From: DATIJJ01 sp035478795
GTDB lineage: Bacteria; Pseudomonadota; Gammaproteobacteria; DSM-16500
DNA length: 32,118 bases
Direction of reading: 5' to 3'
Assembly (NCBI GenBank): GCA_035478795.1
Contig: DATIJJ010000065.1
Location: 1-32,118 of the forward strand
Of the stretch, positions 1-7,117 are shown piece by piece (the stretch's first letter is position 1; every line of letters starts with the position of its first letter). The notes under the pieces are model-generated. The model saw only the letters and a list, made by a program, of their open reading frames with translations. It searched no databases and had not been told where the DNA came from. Made by a program: the position numbers and the translations under genes.

Positions 1-48
1 TCTGCTATTTTAAAGACTTTTTTGCGTGAGCTTTGTGGATAGCTGTGG

Positions 49-80
49 ATCCTTCGGCGAGAAGATGCCTCAGGATGACG
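49..80. repeat. Possible fragment of a dispersed intergenic repeat
   Basis: This short stretch starts with ATCCTTCGGCG and continues into CCTCAGGATGACG, with the ends (ATCC / GGAT) weakly complementary. It resembles the edge of short dispersed repeats with the 'cctcaggatgac' signature seen in many bacterial intergenic regions. Only one copy lies in the window, so the call rests on recall of similar sequences. The rest of 1-147 holds no gene that I can see. Confidence 0.3.
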
Positions 81-147
81 CTCCGATTGAGGCTTCTAAT
101 AACCATAACTCAACTTGAAGCCTGATTTGTGCGACAACGCATATTTT

Positions 148-609
148 TTATTTTACCTGATCTACAATGATTTTCCATTCCATCGGTGTCACAGGCGTGA
201 TAGATAACCGATTGCCTTTCCGGGCGACTTGCATGGATTCGAGCGCCGGGTGGCTTTTTAATGCTTCGAGGGTGATCATGCGATCAAATTTTTTGACGAG
301 TTTGACATCCACCATAAACCAGCGCGGATGATCCGGTGAAGACGTGGGGTCATAGTATTTTGACTCCGGATCAAATGCCGTGACATCCGGATAACCGGCT
401 TTGACAATTTTAATGATGCCGACAATGCCGGGTGGTGTGCAGTTGGAATGATAGAAAAAGGCCAGATCGCCAGGTTTGATATCATCACGCAACATATTGC
501 GCGCCTGATAATTACGCACCCCGTCCCAGTGTTCTGTCTGGTCAGGTTTTCTGGCAAGTGTATCGATGCCAAATGTTTCCGGTTCGGATTTGAATAGCCA
601 ATGGTTCAT
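148..609 (-). CDS. EVE domain-containing protein (PUA-like fold)
   Basis: This encodes a 153-residue protein that is an EVE domain over nearly its whole length. EVE domains are PUA-like folds thought to bind modified bases in DNA or RNA; the exact ligand in bacteria is unsettled. Family hallmarks seen here are the N-terminal MNHWLFKSEPETFGIDTL, the WDGVRNYQARN segment, the GDLAFFYHSN strand and the DPTSSPDHPRWFMVDV segment. The start is placed at the ATG at 607-609. A longer frame to 678 exists, but its extra residues are translated from the palindromic repeat at 653-796, and family members begin at this MNHW. The gene lies downstream of rho on the same strand, separated by that repeat. It was probably a transcription neighbour of rho rather than a functional partner. 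Identity as an EVE protein is secure; function is not. Confidence 0.9.
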   Translation of the reverse strand: MNHWLFKSEPETFGIDTLARKPDQTEHWDGVRNYQARNMLRDDIKPGDLAFFYHSNCTPPGIVGIIKIVKAGYPDVTAFDPESKYYDPTSSPDHPRWFMVDVKLVKKFDRMITLEALKSHPALESMQVARKGNRLSITPVTPMEWKIIVDQVK

Positions 610-652
610 GTTTTTCGTCCAGACTGCAAAAAGATGATTGTATAAGCAGGCA

Positions 653-796
653 TCAACCGGAGGGAACCCCCTTATCAAAGGGGGTCGACGAGTGTTTTTT
701 ACGAGGCGGGGGGATTTTTAGCTGATTAAAAAAATCCCCCCGCCGCACAAAGAACGTGCGTCGACCCCCTTTGATAAGGGGGTTCCCTCCGGTCGA
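653..796. repeat. Palindromic repeat element (MITE- or REP-like) with 35-bp perfect arms
   Basis: The outer arms at 656-690 and 759-793 are perfect inverted repeats of 35 bp, extending about two bases further with one mismatch. Inside them a second, nested inverted repeat pairs 705-719 with 730-744 (15 bp; GGCGGGGGG paired with CCCCCCGCC) around a 10-base loop. The spacers between the nested stems are both 14 bases long, so the whole unit is symmetrical. It lies between the 3' end of rho and the start of the EVE gene, both on the minus strand, and could fold in RNA and act as a terminator or processing site. No coding capacity. Mobile origin is inferred from the architecture. Confidence 0.85.
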
Positions 797-833
797 GTTT
801 GGTTTTATACAACAATATTTGTGTACTTGCAGA

Positions 834-2090
834 TTATCGCTTCATTGCATCAAAAAAATCTTCATTGGTTTTGGTCGATTTCAGACGATCAATGATAAAT
901 TCAATCGCAGCCAGATCATCCATCGGATTCAGCAACTTGCGAAGAATCCACATTTTCTGGATTTCCTCAGGCTTCGTCAGTAACTCTTCACGACGTGTGC
1001 CCGATTTATTGATATTGATAGCAGGATAGGTGCGACGTTCTGCGATCTTTCTATCCAGATGAATTTCCATGTTGCCTGTTCCCTTGAACTCTTCATAGAT
1101 AACATCATCCATCTTCGAGCCGGTTTCAACCAGGGCGGTGGCAATGATGGTTAAACTGCCGCCTTCCTCGATATTACGCGCAGCACCAAAGAAACGTTTT
1201 GGACGCTGTAAGGCATTGGCATCCACGCCCCCGGTCAGCACCTTGCCCGATGCCGGTACAACGGTGTTGTAGGCGCGTGCAAGGCGAGTGATGGAATCCA
1301 GCAGAATGACGACATCCCGTTTGTGTTCAACAAGACGCTTGGCTTTTTCAATCGCCATTTCCGCCACCTGAACGTGACGGTTTGCCGGTTCATCGAACGT
1401 ACTCGCAATGACTTCGCCGCGGACGGACCGTGTCATTTCCGTGACTTCTTCGGGGCGTTCGTCAATCAGCAAGACGATCAGATAGCATTCGGGATGATTC
1501 TGCGAAATGGAATGCGCGATATTTTGCAGCATCATGGTTTTTCCGGCCTTGGGCGGTGACACAATCAGGCCGCGCTGACCTTTTCCAATCGGTGCTGCAA
1601 GATCAATGATACGCGCTGTGATGTCCTCGGTGCTGCCATTGCCGCATTCCATGCGCAAACGCTTGTTCGGAAAAAGCGGTGTCAGGTTTTCAAACAGGAC
1701 CTTGTTTTTGGCATTTTCAGGGGCTTCAAAATTGATATGGTCGACTTTGAGCAGGGCGAAATAGCGCTCGCCTTCCTTGGGCGGGCGAATTTTCCCGGAA
1801 ATGGTGTCGCCTGTTCGGAGGTTAAACCGGCGAATCTGGCTGGGCGAGACGTAAATGTCATCCGGGCCGGCAAGGTAGGAGCCCTGGGCTGAACGTAAAA
1901 AGCCAAAGCCATCCTGAAGAATTTCAAGGACGCCGTCGCCATAAATGTCCTCACCCCGTTTGGCGTGAGCCTTTAAAATCGCGAAAATAATATCCTGTTT
2001 GCGTGACCGTGCCATGTTTTCGAGACCATATTCTTCAGAGAGTTGAATAAGGTCGGCGGCACTTTTTTGCTTGAGTTCCGTTAAATTCAT
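834..2090 (-). CDS. rho: Transcription termination factor Rho
   Basis: Rho is the hexameric RNA-dependent ATPase/translocase that ends transcription at rut-bearing, untranslated RNA. The 418-residue product matches the usual length of about 420. Seen in order: the N-terminal Rho helical domain (MNLTELKQKSAADLIQLSEE), the cold-shock-like RNA-binding domain (DGFGFLRS near residue 60, PDDIYVSPSQIRRFNLRTGD), Walker A PPKAGKT (about 179-185), DERPEEV (about 210-216), Walker B VVILLDSITR, and the Q-loop/R-loop segment GGVDANALQRPKRFFGAAR. The start chosen is the ATG at 2088-2090, giving the conserved N-terminus. The frame is open upstream only to a TTG at 2165, with residues unlike Rho. trxA lies 158 bp upstream on the same strand, the arrangement known from enteric bacteria. 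The leader is C-rich and G-poor, which suggests autogenous control. Confidence 0.98.
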   Translation of the reverse strand: MNLTELKQKSAADLIQLSEEYGLENMARSRKQDIIFAILKAHAKRGEDIYGDGVLEILQDGFGFLRSAQGSYLAGPDDIYVSPSQIRRFNLRTGDTISGKIRPPKEGERYFALLKVDHINFEAPENAKNKVLFENLTPLFPNKRLRMECGNGSTEDITARIIDLAAPIGKGQRGLIVSPPKAGKTMMLQNIAHSISQNHPECYLIVLLIDERPEEVTEMTRSVRGEVIASTFDEPANRHVQVAEMAIEKAKRLVEHKRDVVILLDSITRLARAYNTVVPASGKVLTGGVDANALQRPKRFFGAARNIEEGGSLTIIATALVETGSKMDDVIYEEFKGTGNMEIHLDRKIAERRTYPAININKSGTRREELLTKPEEIQKMWILRKLLNPMDDLAAIEFIIDRLKSTKTNEDFFDAMKR

Positions 2091-2176
2091 AATGATGATT
2101 GCCCGTTTTTGAAGTGATTGTTGATGTAATAGATGGATGCAGATAACAGCAGTTTTTGAGTCCAAAAGAGGAAAAA
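2091..2176 (-). promoter_or_regulatory. C-rich, G-poor rho leader (rut-like)
   Basis: On the minus strand the 86 bases before the rho start hold about 22 C against 8 G by hand count, with many spaced YC dinucleotides and no obvious stable hairpin. That composition is what Rho's primary RNA-binding site prefers, and rho leaders are a known site of Rho autoregulation in enteric bacteria. There is no clear Shine-Dalgarno before the rho ATG. Function is inferred. Confidence 0.4.
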
Positions 2177-2215
2177 GAAAATAGCACTAAATAAAATGAA
2201 TAGCCAGCTTTTTTT

Positions 2216-2239
2216 GGGCATGGGTTGTCTGCCATGCCC
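2216..2239. other. Hairpin between trxA and rho
   Basis: GGGCATGG at 2216-2223 pairs with CCATGCCC at 2232-2239 around an 8-base loop. In trxA mRNA (minus strand) it forms 9 bases after the trxA stop but is followed by a run of A, not U, so it does not look like an intrinsic terminator in that direction. It may protect the trxA 3' end or pause polymerase before rho. Confidence 0.5.
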
Positions 2240-2248
2240 TTCATCGTT

Positions 2249-2575
2249 TTAGATGTGGGTATCAATGAATGCCATGAGATCCGCTTTGGACAAAAGACCC
2301 ACCTGGGTTGCTCTTACCTCACCGTCCTTGAACAAAATCAGGGTAGGAATGCCGCGTACGCCGAATTTGGGAGGTGTCGCCGGATTGTGGTCCACATCCA
2401 GTTTGGCAATCCTGACCTTGCCTTCGTATTGTTTTGCGAGGTCTTCCAGAATCGGTGCAATCGCCTTGCAGGGGCCGCACCATTGTGCCCAGAAATCCAC
2501 AAGCACCGGGATGCCGGATTTCACTACTTCATTTTCAAACGAACTGTCGGTAATGGCGACGATAGCGTTATTCAT
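2249..2575 (-). CDS. trxA: Thioredoxin 1
   Basis: Thioredoxin is the cytosolic dithiol reductant for ribonucleotide reductase, methionine sulfoxide reductase and other partners. The 108-residue product carries the active site WCGPC (C33 and C36), the buried aspartate in VLVDFWA, and the cis-proline loop RGIPTLILFKDG. Length agrees with the family (108-109). The frame could start six codons upstream at 2593, but an AAAAGG sits nine bases before the ATG at 2573-2575 and nothing comparable precedes the upstream one, so the shorter form is chosen. A perfect -10 hexamer lies upstream at 2617-2622. The gene precedes rho on the same strand, a widespread arrangement. Confidence 0.97.
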   Translation of the reverse strand: MNNAIVAITDSSFENEVVKSGIPVLVDFWAQWCGPCKAIAPILEDLAKQYEGKVRIAKLDVDHNPATPPKFGVRGIPTLILFKDGEVRATQVGLLSKADLMAFIDTHI

Positions 2576-2616
2576 GGGAATTTGCCTTTTCATTTGGAGG
2601 TTAACAATAAACGGAA

Positions 2617-2645
2617 ATTATATCGATTCTCCCGGGTGGAAGAAA
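2617..2645 (-). promoter_or_regulatory. Predicted sigma70 promoter of trxA
   Basis: On the minus strand TATAAT occupies 2622-2617, a perfect -10 hexamer. TTTCTT at 2645-2640 is a weak -35 with 17-bp spacing. The position, about 40 bases before the trxA start, is suitable. The -10 is convincing; the -35 is poor. Confidence 0.5.
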
Positions 2646-2671
2646 CTGAATTTTGCCGCCCTAAAAAAAAC

Positions 2672-2699
2672 TTGCTTCTCCCGGAAAAAAACTCATAAT
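2672..2699 (+). promoter_or_regulatory. Predicted promoter of the polyamine operon
   Basis: TTGCTT at 2672-2677 and CATAAT at 2694-2699 are separated by 16 bp, placing a start of transcription near 2706 and leaving a leader of about 45 bases before the DHS-like gene. The -10 matches 5 of 6 consensus bases and the -35 only 3 of 6. It is back to back with the trxA promoter. Confidence 0.4.
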
Positions 2700-2751
2700 G
2701 CACGCCTGTTGTGTATTTTTTAACTTTATGTAACGTTTGGAGGGGGCCTTG

Positions 2752-3798
2752 ATGGGTAAAGCCAAAACTGAATTACTTTCCACAGAAGTGAATCATCTGG
2801 ATATTAAGCAATTTGATGTTGTCTCGCTGGTTGATGCCATGAGGGGTACGGCGTTTCAGGCAAGAAATCTGTCGCGGGCGGCGGATATTTACCATCAGAT
2901 GTTAAATGACAGTCAATGTGGCGTAATTTTATGTTTGGCAGGCTCACTCATCAGTGCCGGATTGAAAAAAGTCATTCTCGATATGATTGAAAACAATATG
3001 GTTGACATGATTGTTTCAACCGGTGCGAATATCGTTGACCAGGATTTTTTTGAAGGACTTGGTTTTAAACATTATCAGGGCTCGCCGCTTCTTGAAGATA
3101 CGGAATTACAAAAGCTGGCTATCGATCGTATTTACGATACCCTGATTGATGAAGATGAATTGCGTATTTGTGATAACACGATTGGTGAGATTGCGAATGC
3201 CATGCCACCGGGTGCGTATTCTTCCCGCGAATTTATTCAGGAAATGGGCCGTTATCTCGAAAAACACGGTAAAAATAAAGAATCCGTCGTTCTGCGTGCC
3301 TTTCAAAAAAATATTCCAATTTTTGTGCCGGCGTTCAGTGACTGCAGTGCCGGGTTTGGTCTGGTGATGCATCAGGTGGCGCATCCCGATAAACATGTCT
3401 CGATTGATTCTGTGAAGGATTTTCGTGAATTGACGCAATTGAAAATCGCCGCGAAAGAAACCGGTTTGTTGATGGTGGGTGGCGGTGTGCCAAAAAATTT
3501 CGCGCAGGATGTGGTGGTGGCTGCAGAATTACTCGGTGCGGATGTGCCACTTCATAAATACGCGGTACAAATTACGGTGGCAGATGAACGGGATGGTGCG
3601 CTCTCCGGCTCAACCTTGCGCGAAGCCTGTTCGTGGGGAAAAGTGTCTGTGGTGCATGAACAGATGGTCTTTTGTGAAGCGACCATTGCGCTGCCGCTCA
3701 TTGTCGGTTATGCCTACGGCAAGGGTGCATGGCGTACACGTAAAGCGCGTGAATACAGTCAGTTTTTTCTGAAAACTGAAACTGCGGCTTTGGTCTGA
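2752..3798 (+). CDS. Deoxyhypusine synthase-like enzyme, probable polyamine (homospermidine-type) synthase
   Basis: This 348-residue protein belongs to the deoxyhypusine synthase family, which moves an aminobutyl group from a polyamine onto an acceptor amine using NAD. Family landmarks include GTAFQARNLSRA near residue 33, LISAGLKK, NNMVDMIVSTGAN, the glycine motif MVGGGVPKN, and EACSWGKV, whose lysine (K297) aligns with the catalytic lysine of the eukaryotic enzyme. From memory of the human sequence, E291 and W295 also match. Positions of human H288, N292 and D316 appear as N, D and L here, hinting at altered substrate use. Bacteria lack hypusinated eIF5A, and speA and speB follow directly, so a role in making homospermidine or spermidine from putrescine is the best inference. 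The ATG at 2752 has GGAGG eight bases upstream, beating an in-frame TTG at 2737. The precise reaction is unproven. Confidence 0.85.
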   Translation: MGKAKTELLSTEVNHLDIKQFDVVSLVDAMRGTAFQARNLSRAADIYHQMLNDSQCGVILCLAGSLISAGLKKVILDMIENNMVDMIVSTGANIVDQDFFEGLGFKHYQGSPLLEDTELQKLAIDRIYDTLIDEDELRICDNTIGEIANAMPPGAYSSREFIQEMGRYLEKHGKNKESVVLRAFQKNIPIFVPAFSDCSAGFGLVMHQVAHPDKHVSIDSVKDFRELTQLKIAAKETGLLMVGGGVPKNFAQDVVVAAELLGADVPLHKYAVQITVADERDGALSGSTLREACSWGKVSVVHEQMVFCEATIALPLIVGYAYGKGAWRTRKAREYSQFFLKTETAALV

Positions 3799-3828
3799 GA
3801 AATTAGCGTGTCAAATGGAGATACCCTC

Positions 3829-5718
3829 ATGAGCGACTGGTCTATTCAGCAGGCGCGCGATATTTATCATATTGCGCAATGGAGCGATGGTTTTTTTGAT
3901 ATTAGCGAACGCGGAACATTGCAGGCTTGTCCAAATGCATCGCGCGAGACGAGTATTGATCTGTTTGAACTCGCAGACGTCATTAAAAAAAGTGGAACCT
4001 CTTTTCCGGTGCTGGTTCGTTTTACCGATATTTTGCGTCAACGTATTCAAACCTTGCATGAAGCATTCGAGCGTGCGATCCGCGACCATGAGTATCGCGG
4101 CAGCTACATCAGTGCCTATCCCATTAAAGTGAATCAGCAACGTCATGTGGTTGAATCCATTCTCGATAATGGAAAAGTCAATGTCGGTATTGAAACGGGC
4201 AGCAAGCCGGAATTGCTTGCAGCGTTAGCTGTTTCCTGCAAACACCGTTCTGTCATTATTTGTAATGGTTACAAAGACCGGGAATTTATTCGTCTTGCAC
4301 TGATTGGTCAGCGCCTCGGACACCGCGTTTTTATTATTCTTGAAAAAATGCATGAAGTGGCGCTTGTGTTGGAAGAAAGTGACAAGCTCGGCATTGAACC
4401 GATCATGGGCGCGCGCGTCAGGCTTTCTTCCATCAGCGAAGGAAAGTGGCAGGATTCCGGCGGCGAAAAAGCCAAATTTGGTTTTTCAGCACCGCAACTG
4501 TTAGAGATCGTGGAGTTGCTTCGCGCGAAAAATCGGTTGAGCTGGCTGCGTGTGATTCATTTGCATCTGGGTTCACAGGTCGCGAATATTTCCGATATCC
4601 AGCGCGGCATGCATGAGGCAGCACGGTATTATGCGGCACTTCGGGAATTGGGTGCACCGATTGATACGATTGATGTCGGTGGCGGGCTGGGTGTGGATTA
4701 CGAAGGAACGCGTTCACGCAGTTTTTTTTCGATGAATTACAGCGTGCAGGAATATGCGAATAATATTGTCTATACGCTTTTTGAAATTTGTCAGAAACAT
4801 CAGCTGCCCCATCCCAATATTGTGACGGAATCAGGTCGCTCTATCACGGCACACCATGCGATGCTGATTACGGATGTGATTTCAACCGAGCCTGCCTGTG
4901 AAGTGGCTGGTTTAAAACCGCCTGCAAAAGATGCGCGACCGATTATTCATGAATTGTGGAACAGTTTTTCGAATTTGACGGAAAGTACGGCGCTGGAAAT
5001 TTATCACGATGTGTGTCACTGGATGTCTGAAGTGAACACCATGTACATTCATGGTCTGATTGATTTGAAAGAGCGTGCGTATGTCGAGCAGGTTTATTTT
5101 GCAACGTGCTACAAATTGCGTGATGTGCTGAAACCGACAGCGCGTGCGCATCGCGATGTCATTGATGAATTGAATGAAAAACTGGCCAATAAATTTGTCT
5201 GCAATTTTTCGCTCTTTCAATCCCTGCCGGATGCATGGGCGATCAATCAGGTGTTTCCGATCATGCCGCTTTCCGGGTTGGATGAACGCCCGACCCAGCG
5301 CGGTATTTTGCATGATATTACGTGCGATTCCGATGGACGGGTTGATATGTACGTGAATAATTACGGTCTGGAAACGACCTTGCCGCTGGTGCCTTATAAT
5401 CCTGACAAACCGTATTTGCTGGGAATATTTATGGTCGGTGCCTATCAGGAAATTCTGGGCGACTTGCATAATCTTTTTGGCGACACGCATTCGATTCACG
5501 TTTCACTGACGCCTGACGGCAACTATGAACTGTCACACGCGCGGGAAGGCGATACGGTGGAATCTGTCCTGCGTTATGTTGATTTTGATACGAAAAATTT
5601 ATTGAATTCCTATGAAAATAAATTACGCGATGCCAATTTGTCCGAGCGGGAATTTGCTGAATTTCTGGATGATCTGACAACCGGGTTGAGCGGCTACACG
5701 TATTTTGAGGAAGCATGA
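3829..5718 (+). CDS. speA: Biosynthetic arginine decarboxylase
   Basis: SpeA converts L-arginine to agmatine and CO2 with pyridoxal phosphate, the first step of the agmatine route to putrescine. The 629-residue product has the family length. It shows the PLP lysine in AYPIKVNQQ (K100), VGIETGSKPELLA, the phosphate-binding loop DVGGGLGVDYEG (about 282-293), ESGRS, and the active-site cysteine in ITCDSDG (C499) that sits at the dimer interface in alanine-racemase-fold decarboxylases. The ATG at 3829 has GGAG eight bases upstream; an in-frame GTG at 3808 is a weaker choice. It lies 30 bases after the DHS-like gene and its stop codon overlaps the first possible start of speB, so the three genes should form one transcript. 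Confidence 0.97.
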   Translation: MSDWSIQQARDIYHIAQWSDGFFDISERGTLQACPNASRETSIDLFELADVIKKSGTSFPVLVRFTDILRQRIQTLHEAFERAIRDHEYRGSYISAYPIKVNQQRHVVESILDNGKVNVGIETGSKPELLAALAVSCKHRSVIICNGYKDREFIRLALIGQRLGHRVFIILEKMHEVALVLEESDKLGIEPIMGARVRLSSISEGKWQDSGGEKAKFGFSAPQLLEIVELLRAKNRLSWLRVIHLHLGSQVANISDIQRGMHEAARYYAALRELGAPIDTIDVGGGLGVDYEGTRSRSFFSMNYSVQEYANNIVYTLFEICQKHQLPHPNIVTESGRSITAHHAMLITDVISTEPACEVAGLKPPAKDARPIIHELWNSFSNLTESTALEIYHDVCHWMSEVNTMYIHGLIDLKERAYVEQVYFATCYKLRDVLKPTARAHRDVIDELNEKLANKFVCNFSLFQSLPDAWAINQVFPIMPLSGLDERPTQRGILHDITCDSDGRVDMYVNNYGLETTLPLVPYNPDKPYLLGIFMVGAYQEILGDLHNLFGDTHSIHVSLTPDGNYELSHAREGDTVESVLRYVDFDTKNLLNSYENKLRDANLSEREFAEFLDDLTTGLSGYTYFEEA

Positions 5719-6758
5719 TGGCATTTGATCCGAATGACAGGGCAGCGGGTGACTCGGGACTTTTTGGGTTGCCGTATTCCGTGGCGGAATCAAAACTGGT
5801 TTTGCTGCCGGTGCCCTTCGAAGCAACGACTTCCTATGGTGGCGGCACAGCCAATGGCCCGCAGGCGATTTTCAATGCGAGCAAGCAGATTGATTTATTT
5901 GATCTGGATCTCGGAAATTTTTTTGAAGCGGGCATTGCGATGATCGATGAAGATGCTGCTATAAAAAAATGGAATGAGATTGCAAAGGAAGCTGCCCAAA
6001 AAATTATTAAACAGGATAATTTGTCTGATCAGGCGATTCATTCACTCACCGAAGTGGTTAATTCGCACAGTGAAAAAGTAAATAATTATGTGTATCAGGA
6101 AACGAAAAAATATCTTTCTGCCGGAAAACAATTTGGTTTGATAGGCGGCGATCATTCTTCGCCCTTTGGTGCGATAAAAGCCTTTCTTGAATACTATCCT
6201 GACATGAGTATTTTGCATATTGATGCGCATGCTGATTTGCGCAAGGCATACGAAGGATTTGAAGATTCACATGCATCGATCATGCACAATGTGATGTCAA
6301 AAACCGCATTGAAAAAACTGGTGCAGGTCGGGATACGGGATTTTTGTGAAGATGAACTGGATTTCATCAATGAAAATGAATCACGCATCGTGACATTTTT
6401 TGATGTGGACAGGGTCGATCAAAAAATGAATGGCGTTTCTTTTTCAGCGATTTCGGATGAGATCATTCAGCATTTATCACGAGACGTGTATATTTCATTT
6501 GATATTGATGGTCTTGATCCACGATTTTGTCCGCATACGGGCACGCCCGTGCCAGGTGGCCTTGATTACAATGAAGCGCTTTATTTATTAAAAAAAATCA
6601 TCCGTTCCGGGCGAAAAATCATTGGATTTGATTTATGTGAAGTTTCACCTGGCGAACGAAATGGGAAGGATGCGCTTGATACCGCCGCCGAATGGGATGC
6701 GAATGTTGGCGCGAGAGTGTTGTACAAGTTGTGCGGGTATTTGCTGGCGTCTGTTTGA
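5718..6758 (+). CDS. speB: Agmatinase (ureohydrolase family)
   Basis: This arginase/agmatinase-family enzyme most likely hydrolyses agmatine to putrescine and urea, using two manganese ions. Metal ligands are visible in GGDHSSP (H146), IDAHADLR (D169, H171, D173) and SFDIDGLDP (D262, D264). The product is 346 residues, about 40 longer than E. coli SpeB. The extra length is a charged segment near residues 80-135 before GGDHS, as in a longer subgroup of the family. Two adjacent ATG codons exist (5715 and 5718); GAGGA ends six bases before the second, so that one is chosen, while the first overlaps the speA stop as ATGA. Either way translation is probably coupled to speA. Arginase or formimidoylglutamase activity cannot be ruled out by motif, but the speA neighbour favours agmatinase. 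Confidence 0.92.
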   Translation: MAFDPNDRAAGDSGLFGLPYSVAESKLVLLPVPFEATTSYGGGTANGPQAIFNASKQIDLFDLDLGNFFEAGIAMIDEDAAIKKWNEIAKEAAQKIIKQDNLSDQAIHSLTEVVNSHSEKVNNYVYQETKKYLSAGKQFGLIGGDHSSPFGAIKAFLEYYPDMSILHIDAHADLRKAYEGFEDSHASIMHNVMSKTALKKLVQVGIRDFCEDELDFINENESRIVTFFDVDRVDQKMNGVSFSAISDEIIQHLSRDVYISFDIDGLDPRFCPHTGTPVPGGLDYNEALYLLKKIIRSGRKIIGFDLCEVSPGERNGKDALDTAAEWDANVGARVLYKLCGYLLASV

Positions 6759-6764
6759 TCAATG

Positions 6765-6788
6765 AAAACACCCCGTTCGGGATGTTTT
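6765..6788. promoter_or_regulatory. hipBA operator-like palindrome, site 1
   Basis: AAAACACCCCG and CGGGATGTTTT form a palindrome around TT with one asymmetric pair. It matches sites 2 and 3 further down, giving a shared pattern AAAACAYCCCG-N2-CGGGRTGTTTT. Bases 6769-6789 are also a perfect 21-bp inverted copy of 6813-6833, so sites 1 and 2 together can form a hairpin with a 23-base loop. It lies 6 bases after the speB stop. Confidence 0.7.
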
Positions 6789-6813
6789 TCGTAAAAAACC
6801 TCAATGTTAGAGA

Positions 6814-6838
6814 AAAACATCCCGAACGGGGTGATTTT
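6814..6838. promoter_or_regulatory. hipBA operator-like palindrome, site 2
   Basis: This is the second copy of the palindrome, in inverted orientation to site 1, with ATCCCGAACGGGGT as its core. It sits about 15 bases upstream of the probable -10 hexamer at 6853-6858, so a repressor bound here would cover the -35 region. Confidence 0.7.
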
Positions 6839-6852
6839 TGTCAAAAGTGCGC

Positions 6853-6858
6853 TATACT
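6853..6858 (+). promoter_or_regulatory. Probable -10 box of hipBA
   Basis: TATACT matches 5 of 6 bases of the sigma70 -10 hexamer and lies about 30 bases before the hipB start. No good -35 is visible at 16-18 bp. The box lies between operator sites 2 and 3, the layout expected for autorepression. Confidence 0.5.
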
Positions 6859-6862
6859 GATA

Positions 6863-6886
6863 AAAACACCCCGATCAGGACGTTTT
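6863..6886. promoter_or_regulatory. hipBA operator-like palindrome, site 3
   Basis: AAAACACCCCG-AT-CAGGACGTTTT is a less perfect copy (8 of 11 symmetrical positions) of the same palindrome. It ends at the base before the hipB ATG and contains the hipB Shine-Dalgarno AGGA at 6877-6880. It could block transcription and mask the ribosome site. Confidence 0.65.
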
Positions 6887-7117
6887 ATGCGAATAACTAA
6901 TGCGACCGAGTTTGGCAAATTGATCCGTGAGGCACGAAAAAAGGCAGGCCTGACGCAGGCTGATCTTGCGGCTGCATCGGGTGTGGGCGAGCGATTTGTG
7001 CGGGAGCTCGAAAAAGGCAAGCCGGGTTGTCAGATTGAAAAAGCCTTGTTTGTTGCAGAAATGCTAGGCATAAAAATCGAGATGTCATTACCGGTGACAG
7101 GACGCGATCATGGATAA
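6887..7117 (+). CDS. hipB: HipB-type antitoxin, XRE-family repressor
   Basis: This 76-residue protein is a single helix-turn-helix domain of the Cro/CI (XRE) type: FGKLIREARKKAGLTQADLA, then SGVGERFVRELEKGK as the recognition region, then a short tail. HipB proteins neutralise the HipA kinase and repress their own operon through palindromic operators. Three such palindromes lie directly upstream. The ATG at 6887 has AGGA six bases before it; the open frame continues upstream to 6692, but that part translates the operators and the end of speB and is not credible. The stop overlaps the hipA start by 8 bases, typical of coupled toxin-antitoxin genes. The toxin is encoded second, as in the classical hipBA order. 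Confidence 0.9.
   Translation: MRITNATEFGKLIREARKKAGLTQADLAAASGVGERFVRELEKGKPGCQIEKALFVAEMLGIKIEMSLPVTGRDHG

Noticed and set aside
34..52. Two DnaA-box-like nonamers (TGTGGATAG, TGTGGATCC) in the first 60 bases
   Set aside because: Each departs from the consensus, there are only two, and no dnaA, dnaN, AT-rich unwinding region or other origin feature is nearby.
610..678. Upstream extension of the EVE gene
   Set aside because: The extra residues come from the arm of the palindromic repeat and the conserved MNHW start is internal.
756..1029. Plus-strand open frames over the repeat and the 3' end of rho
   Set aside because: They are antisense shadows of rho and translate the repeat; no ribosome site or family features.
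2091..2165. Longer Rho N-terminus from a TTG, or a rhoL-like leader peptide
   Set aside because: The added residues do not resemble Rho, and no separate short frame with a ribosome site was found to support a leader peptide.
4912..5499. 195-codon minus-strand open frame inside speA
   Set aside because: It is antisense to conserved decarboxylase motifs and its composition (rich in I, R, H, Q) is typical of a reverse-frame shadow.
6692..6886. N-terminal extension of HipB
   Set aside because: It overlaps the speB end and translates through the operator palindromes; the ATG at 6887 has a proper ribosome site.
6765..6886. Short CRISPR-like array (three spaced repeats)
   Set aside because: Repeats are palindromic, differ in sequence and orientation, number only three, and spacers are unequal; operators explain them better.
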